NCBI GenBank assembly: GCA_019561615.1
Contig: JAHEQA010000004.1
Span: 5,231-69,230, forward strand
Length of the DNA: 64,000 nt
DNA from: Methanothermococcus sp. SCGC AD-155-E23
GTDB taxonomy: Archaea; AGJL01; Methanococci; Methanococcales; Methanococcaceae
Direction: 5' to 3'
Both the position numbers and the translations under genes were made by a program. Under the pieces are notes generated by a model. That model was not told the DNA's origin and ran no database searches. It saw only the letters and a program-made list of their open reading frames with translations. Numbering within the stretch: the stretch's first letter is position 1; each line of letters opens with the position of its first letter. Positions 23,849-34,481 of the stretch are shown in pieces.

Positions 23849-24433
23849 ATGATTACCATGATACTGAAGGATATCTCAGTTCCAAACCTCTCTGACGCTG
23901 GAGCAAAGGTACTTAAGGGTATAAAACCACTGGGCAACATCCAGGGTGTAGTATTTGGAGAGGCCTTTACAGTTAAAACATCCTCGGAGGATTGGGGTAC
24001 AGTAGTAAAGGCTATCTCCTATAGTAGGGGGAAGGTTATAGTTGTGGAGTGTGAGGGGGAGGAGTATGCAGTATGGGGGGGACTGGCCTCACTTAATGCC
24101 AAGTTAAAGGGTGTAGTTGCAGTGGTTATAGAGGGCTATGTAAGGGATCTAGAAGATATTAGAAGGATAAGATTTCCAGTGTTCTCAAGGGGTTATACAC
24201 CTAGGGCTGGAGCACCCCTAGATAGGGGAGTTATGGGAGTAACTGTAACCTGTGGTGGCACCACGGTAAACCCTGGAGATATAGTAGTTGGAGACTGTAA
24301 CGGTGTTGTGGTAATAGAGAGGGATAGGTTAGGGGAGGTGTTGGAGAGGGTAAGGGAGATTAAGAGAAAGGAGTCCAAGATAAGGGATAGGATAATGAGG
24401 GGCATGGACCTCAAGGATATCCTTGGACTTTAA
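23849..24433 (+). CDS. RraA/HMG-aldolase-like protein
   Basis: A 194-residue protein of the RraA fold (formerly annotated as demethylmenaquinone methyltransferase-like). The family shows VPNLSDAG near the N-terminus, the RD motif region ([20 protein letters not shown]) and [20 protein letters not shown] with [12 protein letters not shown]. Members include 4-hydroxy-4-methyl-2-oxoglutarate aldolases and RNase E regulators, but methanogens lack RNase E; the archaeal role is not settled. Its 3' end overlaps the convergent moeA by 4 bases. Two ATG codons (23849, 23858) are possible starts and neither has a clear ribosome binding site. Confidence 0.75.
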   Translation: MITMILKDISVPNLSDAGAKVLKGIKPLGNIQGVVFGEAFTVKTSSEDWGTVVKAISYSRGKVIVVECEGEEYAVWGGLASLNAKLKGVVAVVIEGYVRDLEDIRRIRFPVFSRGYTPRAGAPLDRGVMGVTVTCGGTTVNPGDIVVGDCNGVVVIERDRLGEVLERVREIKRKESKIRDRIMRGMDLKDILGL

Positions 24434-26304
24434 CATCTGTATATTATCTCCCCACAGTTAGGTGGTTTTTTAAAGGGTAGGTCTACCCTCTTCAAGGTTT
24501 CAATAAATCTTCTTACATCCTCATCCTCCAACCTCTCAGATCTAATAAGGAAGTCGTAGTACTCCTCACCTATAGGTATGAACCTTAGGTTGTACCTCCT
24601 GGCAACTGTTTCAATGCCTACCCCTATATCTGCCCTACCTGTGGCAACTGCCCTTGCAACTGCAGAGTGGGTCTTTGCCTCTAGGTTGTAGCCCCTTATC
24701 CTCCCTCTATCTATCCCCCTCTCCTCAAGGAATCTATCAAAGAGTATCCTTGTACCTGAACCCCTGTTTCTATTTATAAATCTATACTTCTCAATGTTTT
24801 TTAAGATGTCCTCCAAGGTTTTCAGGGGGAGGTCCCTTCTAACCATGAAACCCTGTCTCCTTATATACCCCCTGACAAGTACTGCATCTTTAACCCTGTA
24901 CCTCTCTAAGAAGGGTATGTTGTACTGACCATCCTCTCCAAGTAGATGTATCCCTGCAATATCCCCCTCACCTCTCTTTATGGACAACAAACCCCCTATG
25001 GAACCTACGTTGATAACCTTTCCATGTATGTTACCCTCCCTAAGTATAATATCTACACCTATACAGTGGCTACCTACTATACTAAGTCCAAACTTTATAT
25101 CTCCAAAGAGGTGCACCTCAACAGGTTCATCCTCTAGTATCTCCTTCTCCTCCCCTATAACTACATACCCGTCACTGTAGGTCAGGGATGTGATGGCACC
25201 ACTACCCTTGAGAACAGGGTATACAGTATATCCCTCACTACCTCTCACTACAGACACTGGTAGGTACTCCACCCTACCCTTTGCAGAGAGGTATCTAAGT
25301 GGGAAGTGCCCCCTTATACTCCTCCCCTCTCCTCCAAAGAGTACGTTAAACACTGTTAAACAGGAAGTGGGATATCCTGGAAGGCCAAGGATTAACTTAG
25401 GTGTATTATCCTCCCCAGGTACACTACCTATTATCGTGGGCTTCCCAGGTTTTATCTTCAAACCATGGATATGGATCTTCCCTCCAAGTCTCTCTATTAC
25501 CTGGGCAGTTAGATCACCTCTTCCCGCAGAGGTACCACCACTTAGGATCACTATATCGTTGTTATCCTTCAACGCCCTCTTAACAGCCCTTAGGATATCC
25601 TCCTCCCTATCCCTCACAATGCCGTAGAATTTAAAATCCCAGCCCCTCTCCCTTATAGAGGCAGCTAGGGTGTAGGTGTTGACGTCGTATATCTTGTAGC
25701 CTTCCAGGGGTTTCCCAGGATCTATCAACTCATCTCCCGTGGATATCAGTGCAACCCTCAACCTCCTCTTAACCTTTACCCTCCTTCTCCCTATGGCTGC
25801 CAGGGCCCCTATATCCCTTGGGGATAGTAGGGTACCTCTCCTCAGGACAAGTTCTCCAGCCATGATGTCACTACCACAGTACTGTATATTCTCATGAGGT
25901 GCAACTCCCCGGTATACCTTTACAGTGTCTCCCTCCCTCTCTGTATACTCTACCATAACTACTGCGTCACAACCCCTTGGTATAGGCGCCCCAGTTGCTA
26001 TCTCCACAGCCTCTCCCCTTTTAACCTGGATATCTGGAGTGTCACCAGCCCTTATACTTCCAACAACCTTTAGTGTCACTGGATTATCCTCCTGGGCTAG
26101 ATAGGTATCCTCAGACCTTACAGCATAACCGTCCATGAGAGCCCTGTCAAAGGGGGGCACATCTATCTCTGCAACAACATCCTCTGCCAACACCCTGTTC
26201 ACAGCCTCCAAGAGATCTACCTCCTCCCATCCTACACTATCTAGAAATCTATTTACTATCTTCTTCCCCTCCTCAATACTTGAAAGCTTAAGAAACCTCT
26301 TAAT
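24430..26304 (-). CDS. moeA: Molybdopterin molybdotransferase MoeA fused to a binding-protein domain, AUU start
   Basis: MoeA inserts molybdate or tungstate into adenylylated molybdopterin, needed here for formylmethanofuran dehydrogenase and formate dehydrogenase. Seen in order: MoeA domains ([37 protein letters not shown], the MPT-binding [26 protein letters not shown]) and, from about residue 430, a periplasmic-binding-like domain ([31 protein letters not shown]) also found in other archaeal MoeA proteins. The first ATG/GTG/TTG codon (TTG 26211) leaves out the family N-terminus, [20 protein letters not shown], which is open upstream; AGGAGGGAT lies three bases before an ATT at 26304-26302. 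I take ATT as the start, giving 624 residues. Confidence 0.88.
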   Translation of the reverse strand: MKRFLKLSSIEEGKKIVNRFLDSVGWEEVDLLEAVNRVLAEDVVAEIDVPPFDRALMDGYAVRSEDTYLAQEDNPVTLKVVGSIRAGDTPDIQVKRGEAVEIATGAPIPRGCDAVVMVEYTEREGDTVKVYRGVAPHENIQYCGSDIMAGELVLRRGTLLSPRDIGALAAIGRRRVKVKRRLRVALISTGDELIDPGKPLEGYKIYDVNTYTLAASIRERGWDFKFYGIVRDREEDILRAVKRALKDNNDIVILSGGTSAGRGDLTAQVIERLGGKIHIHGLKIKPGKPTIIGSVPGEDNTPKLILGLPGYPTSCLTVFNVLFGGEGRSIRGHFPLRYLSAKGRVEYLPVSVVRGSEGYTVYPVLKGSGAITSLTYSDGYVVIGEEKEILEDEPVEVHLFGDIKFGLSIVGSHCIGVDIILREGNIHGKVINVGSIGGLLSIKRGEGDIAGIHLLGEDGQYNIPFLERYRVKDAVLVRGYIRRQGFMVRRDLPLKTLEDILKNIEKYRFINRNRGSGTRILFDRFLEERGIDRGRIRGYNLEAKTHSAVARAVATGRADIGVGIETVARRYNLRFIPIGEEYYDFLIRSERLEDEDVRRFIETLKRVDLPFKKPPNCGEIIYRC

Positions 26305-26373
26305 ACTATCCCTCCTAAATTTTTATACTAATTTTTATCAAAATAGCTATAAAAAATCCCCTGAGGTGAAGCT

Positions 26374-27237
26374 ATGAAGGTATATCTTAACGGTAAGTTT
26401 GTAGAGAAGGAGGAGGCCAAGATATCTGTTTACGACCATGGTCTTCTCTATGGGGATGGAGTATTTGAGGGTATAAGGGCATACGATGGAGTTATCTTCA
26501 AGTTAAAGGAACATATAGATAGGCTCTATGACTCTGCAAAATCCATCCTTTTAGAGATACCCCTTTCCAAGGAGGAGATGGAAGAGGTTGTAGTGGAGAC
26601 TGTAAGGGTGAACAAGTTGAGAGATGCCTACATTAGACTGGTGGTTACAAGGGGGATAGGCGATCTAGGGTTAGATCCTCAGAAGTGTAGTAATCCAAGT
26701 GTATTCTGTATAGCGGAGCCTATGAGTCCCCTCCTTGGAGAGAGGGGTATAAGGGTTATAACCTCCTCCATTAGAAGGTTGCCTGTAGATGTTTTAAACC
26801 CTGCTGTAAAATCCCTCAACTATCTAAACAGTATCCTGGCAAAGATTCAGGCAAATTATGCAGGTGTAGATGAGGCCTTCCTCCTGGATACAGAGGGTTA
26901 CGTGGTAGAGGGGACAGGGGATAATATATTCCTGGTTAAAAAAGGTGTTATAAAAACTCCACCTGTATCCTCCAGTATACTTAGAGGTATTACAAGGGAT
27001 ACAGTTATAGAAATAGCCAGGGATTTAGGTTATGAAGTTGTGGAGGACAGGGTTACACTTCACGAGTTATACGTTGCAGACGAGGTATTTATAACAGGTA
27101 CCGCTGCAGAGTTGGTGCCTGTTATAGAGATAGATGGAAGGGTTATCAATGAGGGTAAAATAGGGGAGGTGACAAAGAGGTTGAAAAGGGAGTTTGACAG
27201 GGTAAAGAGGATTTTAGGTAGGAGGGTATACGATTAA
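26374..27237 (+). CDS. ilvE: Branched-chain amino-acid aminotransferase
   Basis: A PLP enzyme (fold type IV) that makes valine, leucine and isoleucine from their 2-oxoacids with glutamate. The 287 residues have YDHGLLYGDGVFEGIRAYDG near the N-terminus, the PLP lysine in NPAVKSLNYLNSILAKIQA, and EGTGDNIFLVKKG plus FITGTAAELVPV in the cofactor phosphate site. GAGGTGAAG lies before ATG 26374. The upstream gap to moeA (about 70 bases) holds divergent promoters. Its 3' end overlaps the convergent small membrane gene by 4 bases. Confidence 0.94.
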   Translation: MKVYLNGKFVEKEEAKISVYDHGLLYGDGVFEGIRAYDGVIFKLKEHIDRLYDSAKSILLEIPLSKEEMEEVVVETVRVNKLRDAYIRLVVTRGIGDLGLDPQKCSNPSVFCIAEPMSPLLGERGIRVITSSIRRLPVDVLNPAVKSLNYLNSILAKIQANYAGVDEAFLLDTEGYVVEGTGDNIFLVKKGVIKTPPVSSSILRGITRDTVIEIARDLGYEVVEDRVTLHELYVADEVFITGTAAELVPVIEIDGRVINEGKIGEVTKRLKREFDRVKRILGRRVYD

Positions 27238-27494
27238 ATCCTCATATAGAAGAGGTAGACCCACAACATCATCAAGATAAGTATTAGGATGGAGAGGATA
27301 GCCAAGGTAGGTGAGTTCCCAATAAGTATGGGAATAGGGCCAATCATGATAATACCTGAAAAAGAAACTTTACCTTCATCCTTCTCTGTCTTATCCTTGT
27401 TTTGAAGTCCATAGGAGATGATTCCAAAGGATACCAGGAAAAAACCGATGATTATAAGAAGTATACCTAGGTGTATAAGGATCAATCTATCCAT
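27234..27494 (-). CDS. Small two-helix membrane protein of the TIGR00304/DUF131 type
   Basis: An 86-residue membrane protein with an N-terminal helix (LILIHLGILLIIIGFFLVSF), a polar loop with charged residues (QNKDKTEKDEGKVSF), the conserved small motif GPIPILIGNSPT and a C-terminal helix (LAILSILILILMMLWVYLF). The loop motif is typical of a family found next to secY or other housekeeping genes in methanogens; function is not known. It lies just downstream of secY in the same direction and could be the last gene of the ribosomal operon. Confidence 0.7.
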   Translation of the reverse strand: MDRLILIHLGILLIIIGFFLVSFGIISYGLQNKDKTEKDEGKVSFSGIIMIGPIPILIGNSPTLAILSILILILMMLWVYLFYMRI

Positions 27495-27525
27495 GATATC
27501 CCTTTTTTAACTTAAAAAATTAGGA

Positions 27526-28854
27526 TTATTTCCTTAAGAATTTTGAAAGTATAGGGTGCAACTGGGTGATCTGCTCCTGGAGGATCTGCTCGTACAACCT
27601 GTACACTATGGAGACTGTAAGTAGTACACCTGTACCTCCTCCAAGGGCACCTGTGAAATCTGCCAAGGCTGCAAGTAATCCTATGAAGGCTGAACTCATT
27701 ACAGTAATAGGCATTATATACCTTTTTAACCTCTGTTCAATAGCCTTTGTACTCTTCCTAAACCCCTTTATAGCCATGTTGAGACTTCCAAGTCTCCTAG
27801 CCATGGATTTTGCATCTAGACCAGAGGTCTCCACCCAGAATATTCCAAAGAGTATACAGAATACAATCATGAGGATGGTATATACTAGGGCATGAATGGG
27901 ATCAGAGAGAACACTTGATAAACCATAGGGGGTTGTAAAGTAGTAGGCTATACCATCTACAGCCCTCCCCTCTACAAAGCGTCCCAGTATTGGGAACCCA
28001 ATCTTCTCCAGGAACATACCCCAGAGTTGAATGTTTGCAAATAGAGCTGCGGTAAATATCACTGGAATGTTGGAGACGTATATGAACTTTATGGGATACT
28101 TACCTACTGCACCTCTTACCCTACCATGGGCAAGGGGTATCTCCACCCTTAGACACTCTGCATACACCACAACCAGGAATACCAGGATAGTACCTATTAT
28201 TGGGAGGATGTACTCCAGGGCCACTCCAAGTGCCCCCTGTATCATGGCGTCTATGAACTTCCAGAAGTAACCCTCTGGTCCAAAGGCACCTACGAAGATG
28301 GTCTGGGATACACCTGCTGCTATAAAGAGACCTATACCTGAACCTATACCGTACCTTGAGACTACCTCGTCTAGATAGATCAGTAGTATTGCACCTATGG
28401 CTAATTGAAGAACTAGTATCAACATCATCAGAGGAGGTAGAGGTCCAAAGGCTCCTGCACCTACAAATAGTGCACCTTCAAAGAAGGAGAGGAATATGGC
28501 AAGTAACTTCTGTAAACCTTGAAATAGGGCCCTGTTTTCAGGGTTGGAGAGGTCTAACTTTATAACTTCTGCTCCAACTAACAACTGCATTATTATTCCT
28601 GCGGTAACAATAGGACCAATACCCAGTGTAATCAAGGTACCTATTTTAGAGGCAGTTACAGTCTGCCAGAATTCAAATACTGGGGGGATCTGAGCCCCTC
28701 CAGTGTACAGGTCTATAGTCCCCATGATAAAGTAGAGGACGAGAACTATCCCAGTCCACTTCAACTTCTCCTTAAAGGGAATCTCTCTCTCAGGTCTTTT
28801 AACCTCTGGGATGTACTCCAAAATAGGCCTTATTTTACGGAGGAGTTCTTCCAA
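27526..28854 (-). CDS. secY: Preprotein translocase subunit SecY
   Basis: The channel-forming subunit of the SecYE-beta translocon in the membrane, 442 residues with about ten helices. The N-terminal IRPILEYIPEVKRPEREIPF, the plug region after helix 1 (DLYTGGAQIPP), and the cytoplasmic loops YGIGSGIGLFIAAGV and PIKFIYVSNIPVIF are family signatures. Translation probably starts at TTG 28854, preceded by GGTGAT. It is last but one in the spc-type operon, following rpl15 by 36 bases, the usual archaeal position. Confidence 0.96.
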   Translation of the reverse strand: MEELLRKIRPILEYIPEVKRPEREIPFKEKLKWTGIVLVLYFIMGTIDLYTGGAQIPPVFEFWQTVTASKIGTLITLGIGPIVTAGIIMQLLVGAEVIKLDLSNPENRALFQGLQKLLAIFLSFFEGALFVGAGAFGPLPPLMMLILVLQLAIGAILLIYLDEVVSRYGIGSGIGLFIAAGVSQTIFVGAFGPEGYFWKFIDAMIQGALGVALEYILPIIGTILVFLVVVYAECLRVEIPLAHGRVRGAVGKYPIKFIYVSNIPVIFTAALFANIQLWGMFLEKIGFPILGRFVEGRAVDGIAYYFTTPYGLSSVLSDPIHALVYTILMIVFCILFGIFWVETSGLDAKSMARRLGSLNMAIKGFRKSTKAIEQRLKRYIMPITVMSSAFIGLLAALADFTGALGGGTGVLLTVSIVYRLYEQILQEQITQLHPILSKFLRK

Positions 28855-28890
28855 GGTATCACCGATAATTAGGGAAGGTTAAAAAAATTA

Positions 28891-29322
28891 TTATAACTCA
28901 ACAGCCTCTCCACCGGCAGCCTCTATTTTTTCTTTTGCCTTCTCTGAAAACTCCAGGGCCTTTATTATCATTGGACAGGATATCTTACCCTTCCCTAGAA
29001 CCTTCTCGTACTTAAGTTCTGTTACATCTACTACGATCTTTCCATCCTCTACCTTAAACTTGTCCCTGTTCTTCTGTACAAGTTCGTCGATCTCTCCCAC
29101 ATTTATGGTCCTTGGCTCCTTAACTAGGGATGGATGTCTTGTAAATCCATACTTTCCAAAGTGATCTGGCTTATACTTTACAATATGTATCCACTTGTGC
29201 TTATGTCCTCCTGCCATCCCTCTACCTCCTCTACTTCCAGCCCCCCTATGTTTCTTATGGGATCCATATCCACAGGTTCTACTACCTCTTATCTTTTTAA
29301 CCTTTCTACGTTTCCTTATCAT
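28891..29322 (-). CDS. rpl15: Ribosomal protein uL15
   Basis: A large-subunit ribosomal protein of 143 residues. The very basic N-terminal tail (IRKRRKVKKIRGSRTCGYGS) with glycine-rich GAGSRGGRGMAGGHKHKW and the C-terminal IKALEFSEKAKEKIEAAGG are typical. It lies between rpl30 and secY in the conserved order. ATG at 29322 is preceded by GAGGTGAT at five bases. Confidence 0.96.
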   Translation of the reverse strand: MIRKRRKVKKIRGSRTCGYGSHKKHRGAGSRGGRGMAGGHKHKWIHIVKYKPDHFGKYGFTRHPSLVKEPRTINVGEIDELVQKNRDKFKVEDGKIVVDVTELKYEKVLGKGKISCPMIIKALEFSEKAKEKIEAAGGEAVEL

Positions 29323-29342
29323 TATTCATCACCTCTTAACTT

Positions 29343-29807
29343 TTACATCATCCTCTCCAGTAGTTTATTTATCTCCTTACCCCTGTATCCCAGGGCACCT
29401 CCCACTGAGAAGGGCTTCTTTATACCAGCCTTGTCATATCCCTTCCTTGGAGGATGAAGTCTAAACACAGGTTTTAGAGGGGTGTTCTTCAGTTGTATCT
29501 CCCCCTTCATGATCTTCTCAGCTAACTCCTCAAGGGACATGCCTGTTAACTCCTTTATCTTCTCCTCACTTACCTTCTCATCTCCAGGTAACCTCCCCCT
29601 CTTTAGGATCAACTTTATCAGGGTATCCTTGTCTATCTCTCCGTAGGTTACATAGTCCTTAACCTTCTCAAGCATACCTTTAAAGGTGTCAGTCTCTGGT
29701 ACTATGACACAGTGGTTTACCTTGTGAAGTCTAAGCATCTTCAAGGTATCCTTAATATCCCTCCTAACACCTACGGTACCCCTAACTCGCACAACTGCAT
29801 AGGCCAT
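29343..29807 (-). CDS. rpl30: Ribosomal protein uL30
   Basis: A large-subunit ribosomal protein, 154 residues, the longer archaeal/eukaryal form. N-terminal [20 protein letters not shown] and HCVIVPE are the family core; the C-terminal [20 protein letters not shown] is archaeal. It lies between rps5 and rpl15. GGTGATAAC lies before ATG 29807. Confidence 0.96.
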   Translation of the reverse strand: MAYAVVRVRGTVGVRRDIKDTLKMLRLHKVNHCVIVPETDTFKGMLEKVKDYVTYGEIDKDTLIKLILKRGRLPGDEKVSEEKIKELTGMSLEELAEKIMKGEIQLKNTPLKPVFRLHPPRKGYDKAGIKKPFSVGGALGYRGKEINKLLERMM

Positions 29808-29816
29808 GTTATCACC

Positions 29817-30485
29817 TTAAAATGTCCTACCCTCTGCAATACCAAGGAGCTTCTTGTGCTCTGGCTGATACCTGATACGGTTCAACTTGTTAAGGGCGTC
29901 AAAGGTAGCCATGGCAAAGTTGTATGTTGTTCTAGTATCTCCAAAGGTCTTTGTCCATACGTCCTTTATACCTGCCAGTCCAAGTACTGTTTTAGCGACG
30001 TCTCCAGCAACAAGTCCTACCCCCCTTGGAGCAGGAAGTATCTCTATTTTAACACTGGAACATCTACCCCTTACAGCGTATGGTATGGAGTGAGGTCTTC
30101 CACAACCACACTCCCAGGATCCACATCCCTTCTTAACTCTAATTATGGATAACTTAGCCTGGGCAATTGCCTTTCTAATTGCAGGTCCAACCTCCTTAGC
30201 CTTCCCCATACCTACTCCAACGTATCCATTTTTATTACCTACAACTACAGTTGCCCTGAATCTGGCCCTCCTACCTGACTTGTGCATCCTCTGGACAAGT
30301 GCAACGTCTATAACCTCCTCTGTTATATCTGGTAGGAGGGCATCCACTATCTCAGGTTCCAGGATAGGTAACCCCTTATCCAGTATGTAGTCTATATCTG
30401 TAATTTCACCTTCCTTAACCATTCTCCCTACCTGGGTTTTAGGCTCCCAGGCATCTAAATTAAACTTCTTTCTCTCCATGCTCAT
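29817..30485 (-). CDS. rps5: Ribosomal protein uS5
   Basis: A small-subunit protein, 222 residues, involved in decoding accuracy. Signatures are the S5 domain [20 protein letters not shown] and [20 protein letters not shown], with [20 protein letters not shown] further on. ATG 30485 has GGTGAT four bases upstream and leads to a 26-base overlap with the end of rpl18; an alternative ATG at 30479 reduces the overlap. Translational coupling with rpl18 is likely. Confidence 0.95.
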   Translation of the reverse strand: MSMERKKFNLDAWEPKTQVGRMVKEGEITDIDYILDKGLPILEPEIVDALLPDITEEVIDVALVQRMHKSGRRARFRATVVVGNKNGYVGVGMGKAKEVGPAIRKAIAQAKLSIIRVKKGCGSWECGCGRPHSIPYAVRGRCSSVKIEILPAPRGVGLVAGDVAKTVLGLAGIKDVWTKTFGDTRTTYNFAMATFDALNKLNRIRYQPEHKKLLGIAEGRTF

Positions 30486-31089
30486 GGTTATCACCTTCTT
30501 CAAACTCTAATTTTTCTATCTTCTCCTTTATCTCCTCAAAGTGTTCAGGTAGGTTCTCAGGTGGCAATCCATTTTCCAGGTACTTTGAAAACTGTCTCCT
30601 GTACTTCTCCTCATCCTCCTCCTTTAACATCAGGGCATACCTCCTAATGTGCTCCCCCCTTATCCTCTCCTCATCTGGGAGGATACTTTCACCATGGGGT
30701 ATCTCCATACCGGCGTCTAGGGCACCCTTAAGTACTGCGAAAACTGCAGCCCCCTTTGTAGCACCGTGGAGTCCAATATCTAAAACAGCCTCCTTATATC
30801 CCTTCTTAAGGGCCTTCTTACCTATAAGGTAGCCTAGAAGATAGGCTGCAGGGAGGTTTCCACGGTGCCCCTTGTATCCCAACTTCAAGAGTTCCCTTGT
30901 ATGGGCTGAGACCACAACCCTATCCCCCTTCTCGTCGTACTCCACTATCTGAGCTATAAGGTTGTTAAGGGATTTCCTAACCACCAGTCTAGGTTTCTTT
31001 GAAAGTAGAAGTTTTAACCTCCTCCTGTAATCTGTTTTTCCCTCCCTTCTCCTTCTAAAGGGAACCCTGTACTTAGCACCACGTGCCAT
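30460..31089 (-). CDS. rpl18: Ribosomal protein uL18
   Basis: The 5S-rRNA-binding protein of the large subunit, 209 residues. The family core is [40 protein letters not shown] and [17 protein letters not shown]; the C-terminal extension ends with an unusual acidic/His-rich stretch ([11 protein letters not shown]) that overlaps the start of rps5. It lies between rpl19 and rps5. Confidence 0.96.
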   Translation of the reverse strand: MARGAKYRVPFRRRREGKTDYRRRLKLLLSKKPRLVVRKSLNNLIAQIVEYDEKGDRVVVSAHTRELLKLGYKGHRGNLPAAYLLGYLIGKKALKKGYKEAVLDIGLHGATKGAAVFAVLKGALDAGMEIPHGESILPDEERIRGEHIRRYALMLKEEDEEKYRRQFSKYLENGLPPENLPEHFEEIKEKIEKLEFEEGDNHEHGEKEV

Positions 31090-31104
31090 ATTCCTCCCTC
31101 CTTA

Positions 31105-31569
31105 TCATTTTTCCTCCTTTTCCTTTATCAACAGTTCATGCTCCTCCATATACAACCTAAGGTGGCTTCTACTTCTGAAGGCTCCACCCTTTGCCATCCT
31201 GTACAACATCCTGTAGGTACTTCTATCTATCATACCACTGTCTCTAAGTTCCTTCAACATCCTCCTTAGAGGTCTTATTGTGTTTATCCACTTGGTCTTC
31301 TTAGGAGTTCTAGCACCCTTTGCACCTTTCCTTGAACCAGGTCCTCTCCTCCTACCCTTCTTCTTCTGCTCCTTCAACTTCCTAGCTCTCGCCCTACTTA
31401 TACCCTTCTTCTGTTTCTTAACAATTATACCCTCCTTAATCAACTGTCTAATATCGTCCTTTGTTATAGCCATCTTAACTCTATCTAGGTGCTCAGGATC
31501 TATCCAAACTCTGTCAATACCACAGTCCAGTATATCTGCAGCCATCTTCCTCTGAGTTGATACATCCAT
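31105..31569 (-). CDS. rpl19e: Ribosomal protein eL19
   Basis: An archaeal/eukaryal large-subunit protein, 154 residues, highly basic. Signatures: [20 protein letters not shown], the [20 protein letters not shown] linker and [19 protein letters not shown]. It is between rpl32 and rpl18, the normal archaeal order. Confidence 0.96.
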   Translation of the reverse strand: MDVSTQRKMAADILDCGIDRVWIDPEHLDRVKMAITKDDIRQLIKEGIIVKKQKKGISRARARKLKEQKKKGRRRGPGSRKGAKGARTPKKTKWINTIRPLRRMLKELRDSGMIDRSTYRMLYRMAKGGAFRSRSHLRLYMEEHELLIKEKEEK

Positions 31570-31577
31570 AGTATCAC

Positions 31578-31994
31578 CTACTTGTTGTAGTTAAGTAACT
31601 CCTGGATCTTCTCCTCTGATAGATTCAGTATTCTTATACCTAACTCCTTGGCCCTCTTTACTATCTCGATCCTCTTCCTCTTACTTACTGTAGAGGCTAT
31701 CCTTGCCCCCTGGGTCTTAGGATCTAACTTCTCCAACTCCTTTACGTTGTGAACTAGGATGTCTTCAAGTCCTGAGGGGTGTAACCCCCTAACTGCTGCA
31801 GGAGATCTATAACCTATCTTAACTATGGCAGGTCTACCCTTCAACTGTTTTCTCATACTGCTGTGTAATCCCTTAGGTCTCCTCCAGGAGGTACCTAACC
31901 TCTTATGTCTATGCCACTCCTGCCTCCTGAACTCAGGTCTCCTCTGTTTCATCTTAAATCTCAACCTTAAAAGTCTCTTCTTGTCACTACTCAT
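31578..31994 (-). CDS. rpl32e: Ribosomal protein eL32
   Basis: An archaeal/eukaryal large-subunit protein, 138 residues. Signatures: [40 protein letters not shown] and [20 protein letters not shown]. It lies between rpl6 and rpl19e, 8 and 9 bases apart from its neighbours. Confidence 0.96.
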   Translation of the reverse strand: MSSDKKRLLRLRFKMKQRRPEFRRQEWHRHKRLGTSWRRPKGLHSSMRKQLKGRPAIVKIGYRSPAAVRGLHPSGLEDILVHNVKELEKLDPKTQGARIASTVSKRKRIEIVKRAKELGIRILNLSEEKIQELLNYNK

Positions 31995-32003
31995 AACATC
32001 ACC

Positions 32004-32552
32004 TTAGATGGTTTTTCCAGCCTTCTCTACGATGTAGATCCCATCTTGGAATACCCTGATATCCCTTCCCTTAACCCTTGTAGCCTGCTCAATGTTTGCC
32101 GCAGTTTGTCCAGTTTTCTCCTTGTCTATTCCCCTTACAATGATGTCCTCACCACTGACCTTAACTGTTACACCCTCTAGGATCTTTGCCCTCCTTGGAT
32201 ACTTCTCACCTAGGAAGTTGTCTATTATTACCTCGTTACCTTTAACTGTAACCTTCATGGGGAAGTGGGAGTACCTTATCTTCAACTTGTACTCAAACCC
32301 CTCTGTTACACCCTTTATCATGTTTTTAATATGGGCTACAAAGGTACCTACTATAGCTGCATGCCTCTTCCTTGGAAAGAGGCTCTCCACAACTACCTTG
32401 TTCCCCTCCTTCTTTATGGTAACGTTAGGGTAGGAGAGCACCCTTCTTAACTCCTTGTCTCCAGATCTCACTATAACCTCGTTACCCTTAATCTCCACAG
32501 ATACATTCTCTGGTATCTCGATCTCCTTCCTGATAACTGCAGCAACTGGCAT
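32004..32552 (-). CDS. rpl6: Ribosomal protein uL6
   Basis: A large-subunit protein near the factor-binding site, 182 residues. Two related domains are visible ([21 protein letters not shown] and [21 protein letters not shown]), with the C-terminal [21 protein letters not shown] typical of the archaeal form. It lies between rps8 and rpl32e. Confidence 0.96.
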   Translation of the reverse strand: MPVAAVIRKEIEIPENVSVEIKGNEVIVRSGDKELRRVLSYPNVTIKKEGNKVVVESLFPRKRHAAIVGTFVAHIKNMIKGVTEGFEYKLKIRYSHFPMKVTVKGNEVIIDNFLGEKYPRRAKILEGVTVKVSGEDIIVRGIDKEKTGQTAANIEQATRVKGRDIRVFQDGIYIVEKAGKTI

Positions 32553-32595
32553 AGTATCCCCTTTTAAATTTTAATTATTGTGATAAGAAGAGATA

Positions 32596-32988
32596 TTAGT
32601 AGACGTAGGATATCAGTCTACCACCGATACCCTTGGCCTTAGCCTCCTCGTGGGTCATCAAACCCTGAGAGGTACTTACAATTAAGAAACCAAAGCCCTT
32701 TGCAGGGAGGTATCTCTTTTCAAACTTCTCATACTCGTCCTTTTTAACGGCGTATCTTGGCTTGATTGCACCACACTTGTTTATCTGACCTATCAACTCC
32801 ACCTTGTATATACCTCCCCTACCATCCTCTATGTACTCAAAGTTTCCAATGTACCCCTTGTCCTGCATAACCTTCAATACCCTACCTATTAACTTAGAGG
32901 CTGGTTTTATATAGGCTACCTTCTTCCCTACCCTCTCACAGTTGGTAAGGTGGTTTAAGGCATTTGCAAGGGGATCCATTAGACTCAT
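32596..32988 (-). CDS. rps8: Ribosomal protein uS8
   Basis: A small-subunit assembly protein, 130 residues. [20 protein letters not shown] is the archaeal N-terminus and [20 protein letters not shown] the conserved C-terminal part. ATG 32988 follows GGAGGGAGT; an upstream start at 33003 would add MEGGS and lacks support. Confidence 0.96.
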   Translation of the reverse strand: MSLMDPLANALNHLTNCERVGKKVAYIKPASKLIGRVLKVMQDKGYIGNFEYIEDGRGGIYKVELIGQINKCGAIKPRYAVKKDEYEKFEKRYLPAKGFGFLIVSTSQGLMTHEEAKAKGIGGRLISYVY

Positions 32989-33009
32989 ACTCCCTCCCTC
33001 CATCTTTTT

Positions 33010-33153
33010 TTAATCTAACTTCTTAAATCCCAGTTGAGGTGCAACCTCTCTAAAACACTGTCTACACAGGTACAACCCGTACTTTCTAATTAACCCTCTT
33101 ACCTTCCTTCCACATCTCCTACATACCTTCTCAATTTTCTTCTTTTCTTCCAT
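33010..33153 (-). CDS. rps14: Ribosomal protein uS14, zinc-binding form
   Basis: A 47-codon gene between rpl5 and rps8. The protein is the short zinc-binding S14 with the motif C-R-R-C-G-R near residues 11-16 and C-R-Q-C-F near 30-34, and an [20 protein letters not shown] core. ATG 33153 is preceded by GGAGGTGG. It is too short for many gene finders but the operon position and four cysteines make it certain. Confidence 0.95.
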   Translation of the reverse strand: MEEKKKIEKVCRRCGRKVRGLIRKYGLYLCRQCFREVAPQLGFKKLD

Positions 33154-33167
33154 GCCTTCCACCTCCT

Positions 33168-33716
33168 TTACTCTTCTTCAACGACGTCGATGTTGAAGGT
33201 TTTCTTTATATACTCGATGGCCTCCTCCTTTGTTACCTGATGTCTCTTTGGAATCTTACTTCTCCCTATCTTTCTCCTCTTAACCCTGTACCCAGGTTTT
33301 TCAAGGGTTACACAGACATCCATTCCAAAGATACCAATCTCAGGATCGTACTTCTGTCCAGGGAAGTCTATATGTTCTGGAATACCAAAGGAGAAGTTAC
33401 CCCTCTCATCAAAGGAGTAGGAGTACAGGGTTTTTCCAGCAGTTTTAAATGCAATAAATGCATTCTTTAAGAACTCCTCGGCCTTCTTACCCCTAAGTGT
33501 AACCTTTACACCTATTGGGAGTTTCTTCCTTATTCCAAAGGCAGGGTTTGTCTGCTTGGCACGGGTTCTAACAGGCTTCTGACCAGTGAGCTCCTCTAGG
33601 ACCTTCTCACCCTTTAACAACCTATCTCCACTTTCCCCTATACCCATATTTACAGTAACCTTCTCAATCCTTGGTTTACACATAGGCTGCTTTTCCCATA
33701 ACTCTGAGTAGGACAT
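33168..33716 (-). CDS. rpl5: Ribosomal protein uL5
   Basis: The 5S-rRNA-binding protein L5, 182 residues. Signatures: [40 protein letters not shown] and [23 protein letters not shown] 33716 has AGGTGA five bases before it; an in-frame GTG three codons earlier is part of that site. It sits between rps4e and rps14. Confidence 0.96.
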   Translation of the reverse strand: MSYSELWEKQPMCKPRIEKVTVNMGIGESGDRLLKGEKVLEELTGQKPVRTRAKQTNPAFGIRKKLPIGVKVTLRGKKAEEFLKNAFIAFKTAGKTLYSYSFDERGNFSFGIPEHIDFPGQKYDPEIGIFGMDVCVTLEKPGYRVKRRKIGRSKIPKRHQVTKEEAIEYIKKTFNIDVVEEE

Positions 33717-33728
33717 AACTCTCACCTG

Positions 33729-34478
33729 TTACAGGTTTTTCAATGCAGAGAGGACAGGTTCCTCCTCACCCACTACAAATACGTAGTCTTTAATGGTTTT
33801 AAACTCCTCTCCATCCTTTGTCTCAAGAGTTATAACGTCAGGGTGAAGTTTCCTCTTCTCTATACTTACTATCCTTGCAACATCACCGATGTGCATTCCC
33901 CCTGTAATATAGGCCAACTTACCCTCCTCCAGGGGTATATGGTCCAATAACTTCTGCTCTGGGATGGAGATTATTACTGTATCTCCAGTTTTATAGACGT
34001 CCTCCTCAGCCTTTGTTGGGTCGGAGACCTTTATAATCTGGTTCCTACCGTCGTGGAGGTTTAATTGAATATGACCACCCTTTATCACAGTCTTGTTTTT
34101 AATCTTACACAACTTTATGTCTCTCCTGTCAGTTTCCTTCAAGGTAAGTCTTCCCCTCTTATCAAAGAGTACCAGGAAATCCTCTCCAGTGTCTGGGATG
34201 GAGAGTACATCCATTAATCCAACTGGGAATTTTGGATCCTTCCTAACTACCCCGTCCACAAGTATCTTACCCATCTTGATAATCTTCTTGGCCTCTCTAC
34301 CATTATCTGCATAGCCTAGGAGATCCCTTACTACCAGGAGAAGGGGTAGAGAGTTCTCTATGGAGTGAGGTCCTGGAGAGGGCTTGGTAACGAACTTCTT
34401 AACCTTCCTTGGAAGTTTCCACTGTGCAGGAGCAGCATATCTCTTTAGATGTCTCTTAGGCCCCTTTTTTGATACCAT
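33729..34478 (-). CDS. rps4e: Ribosomal protein eS4
   Basis: An archaeal/eukaryal small-subunit protein, 249 residues, with an N-terminal S4-like RNA-binding domain (GPKRHLKRYAAPAQWKLPRK, then VLVDGVVRKDPKFPVGLMDV) and a central KOW-type domain (GKLAYITGGMHIGDVARIVS). It lies between rpl24 and rpl5, the normal archaeal order. Confidence 0.96.
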   Translation of the reverse strand: MVSKKGPKRHLKRYAAPAQWKLPRKVKKFVTKPSPGPHSIENSLPLLLVVRDLLGYADNGREAKKIIKMGKILVDGVVRKDPKFPVGLMDVLSIPDTGEDFLVLFDKRGRLTLKETDRRDIKLCKIKNKTVIKGGHIQLNLHDGRNQIIKVSDPTKAEEDVYKTGDTVIISIPEQKLLDHIPLEEGKLAYITGGMHIGDVARIVSIEKRKLHPDVITLETKDGEEFKTIKDYVFVVGEEEPVLSALKNL

Positions 34479-34481
34479 CCT

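Noticed and set aside
24946-25627. Plus-strand frames opposite moeA
   Set aside because: They are antisense shadows of the clearly conserved moeA domains.
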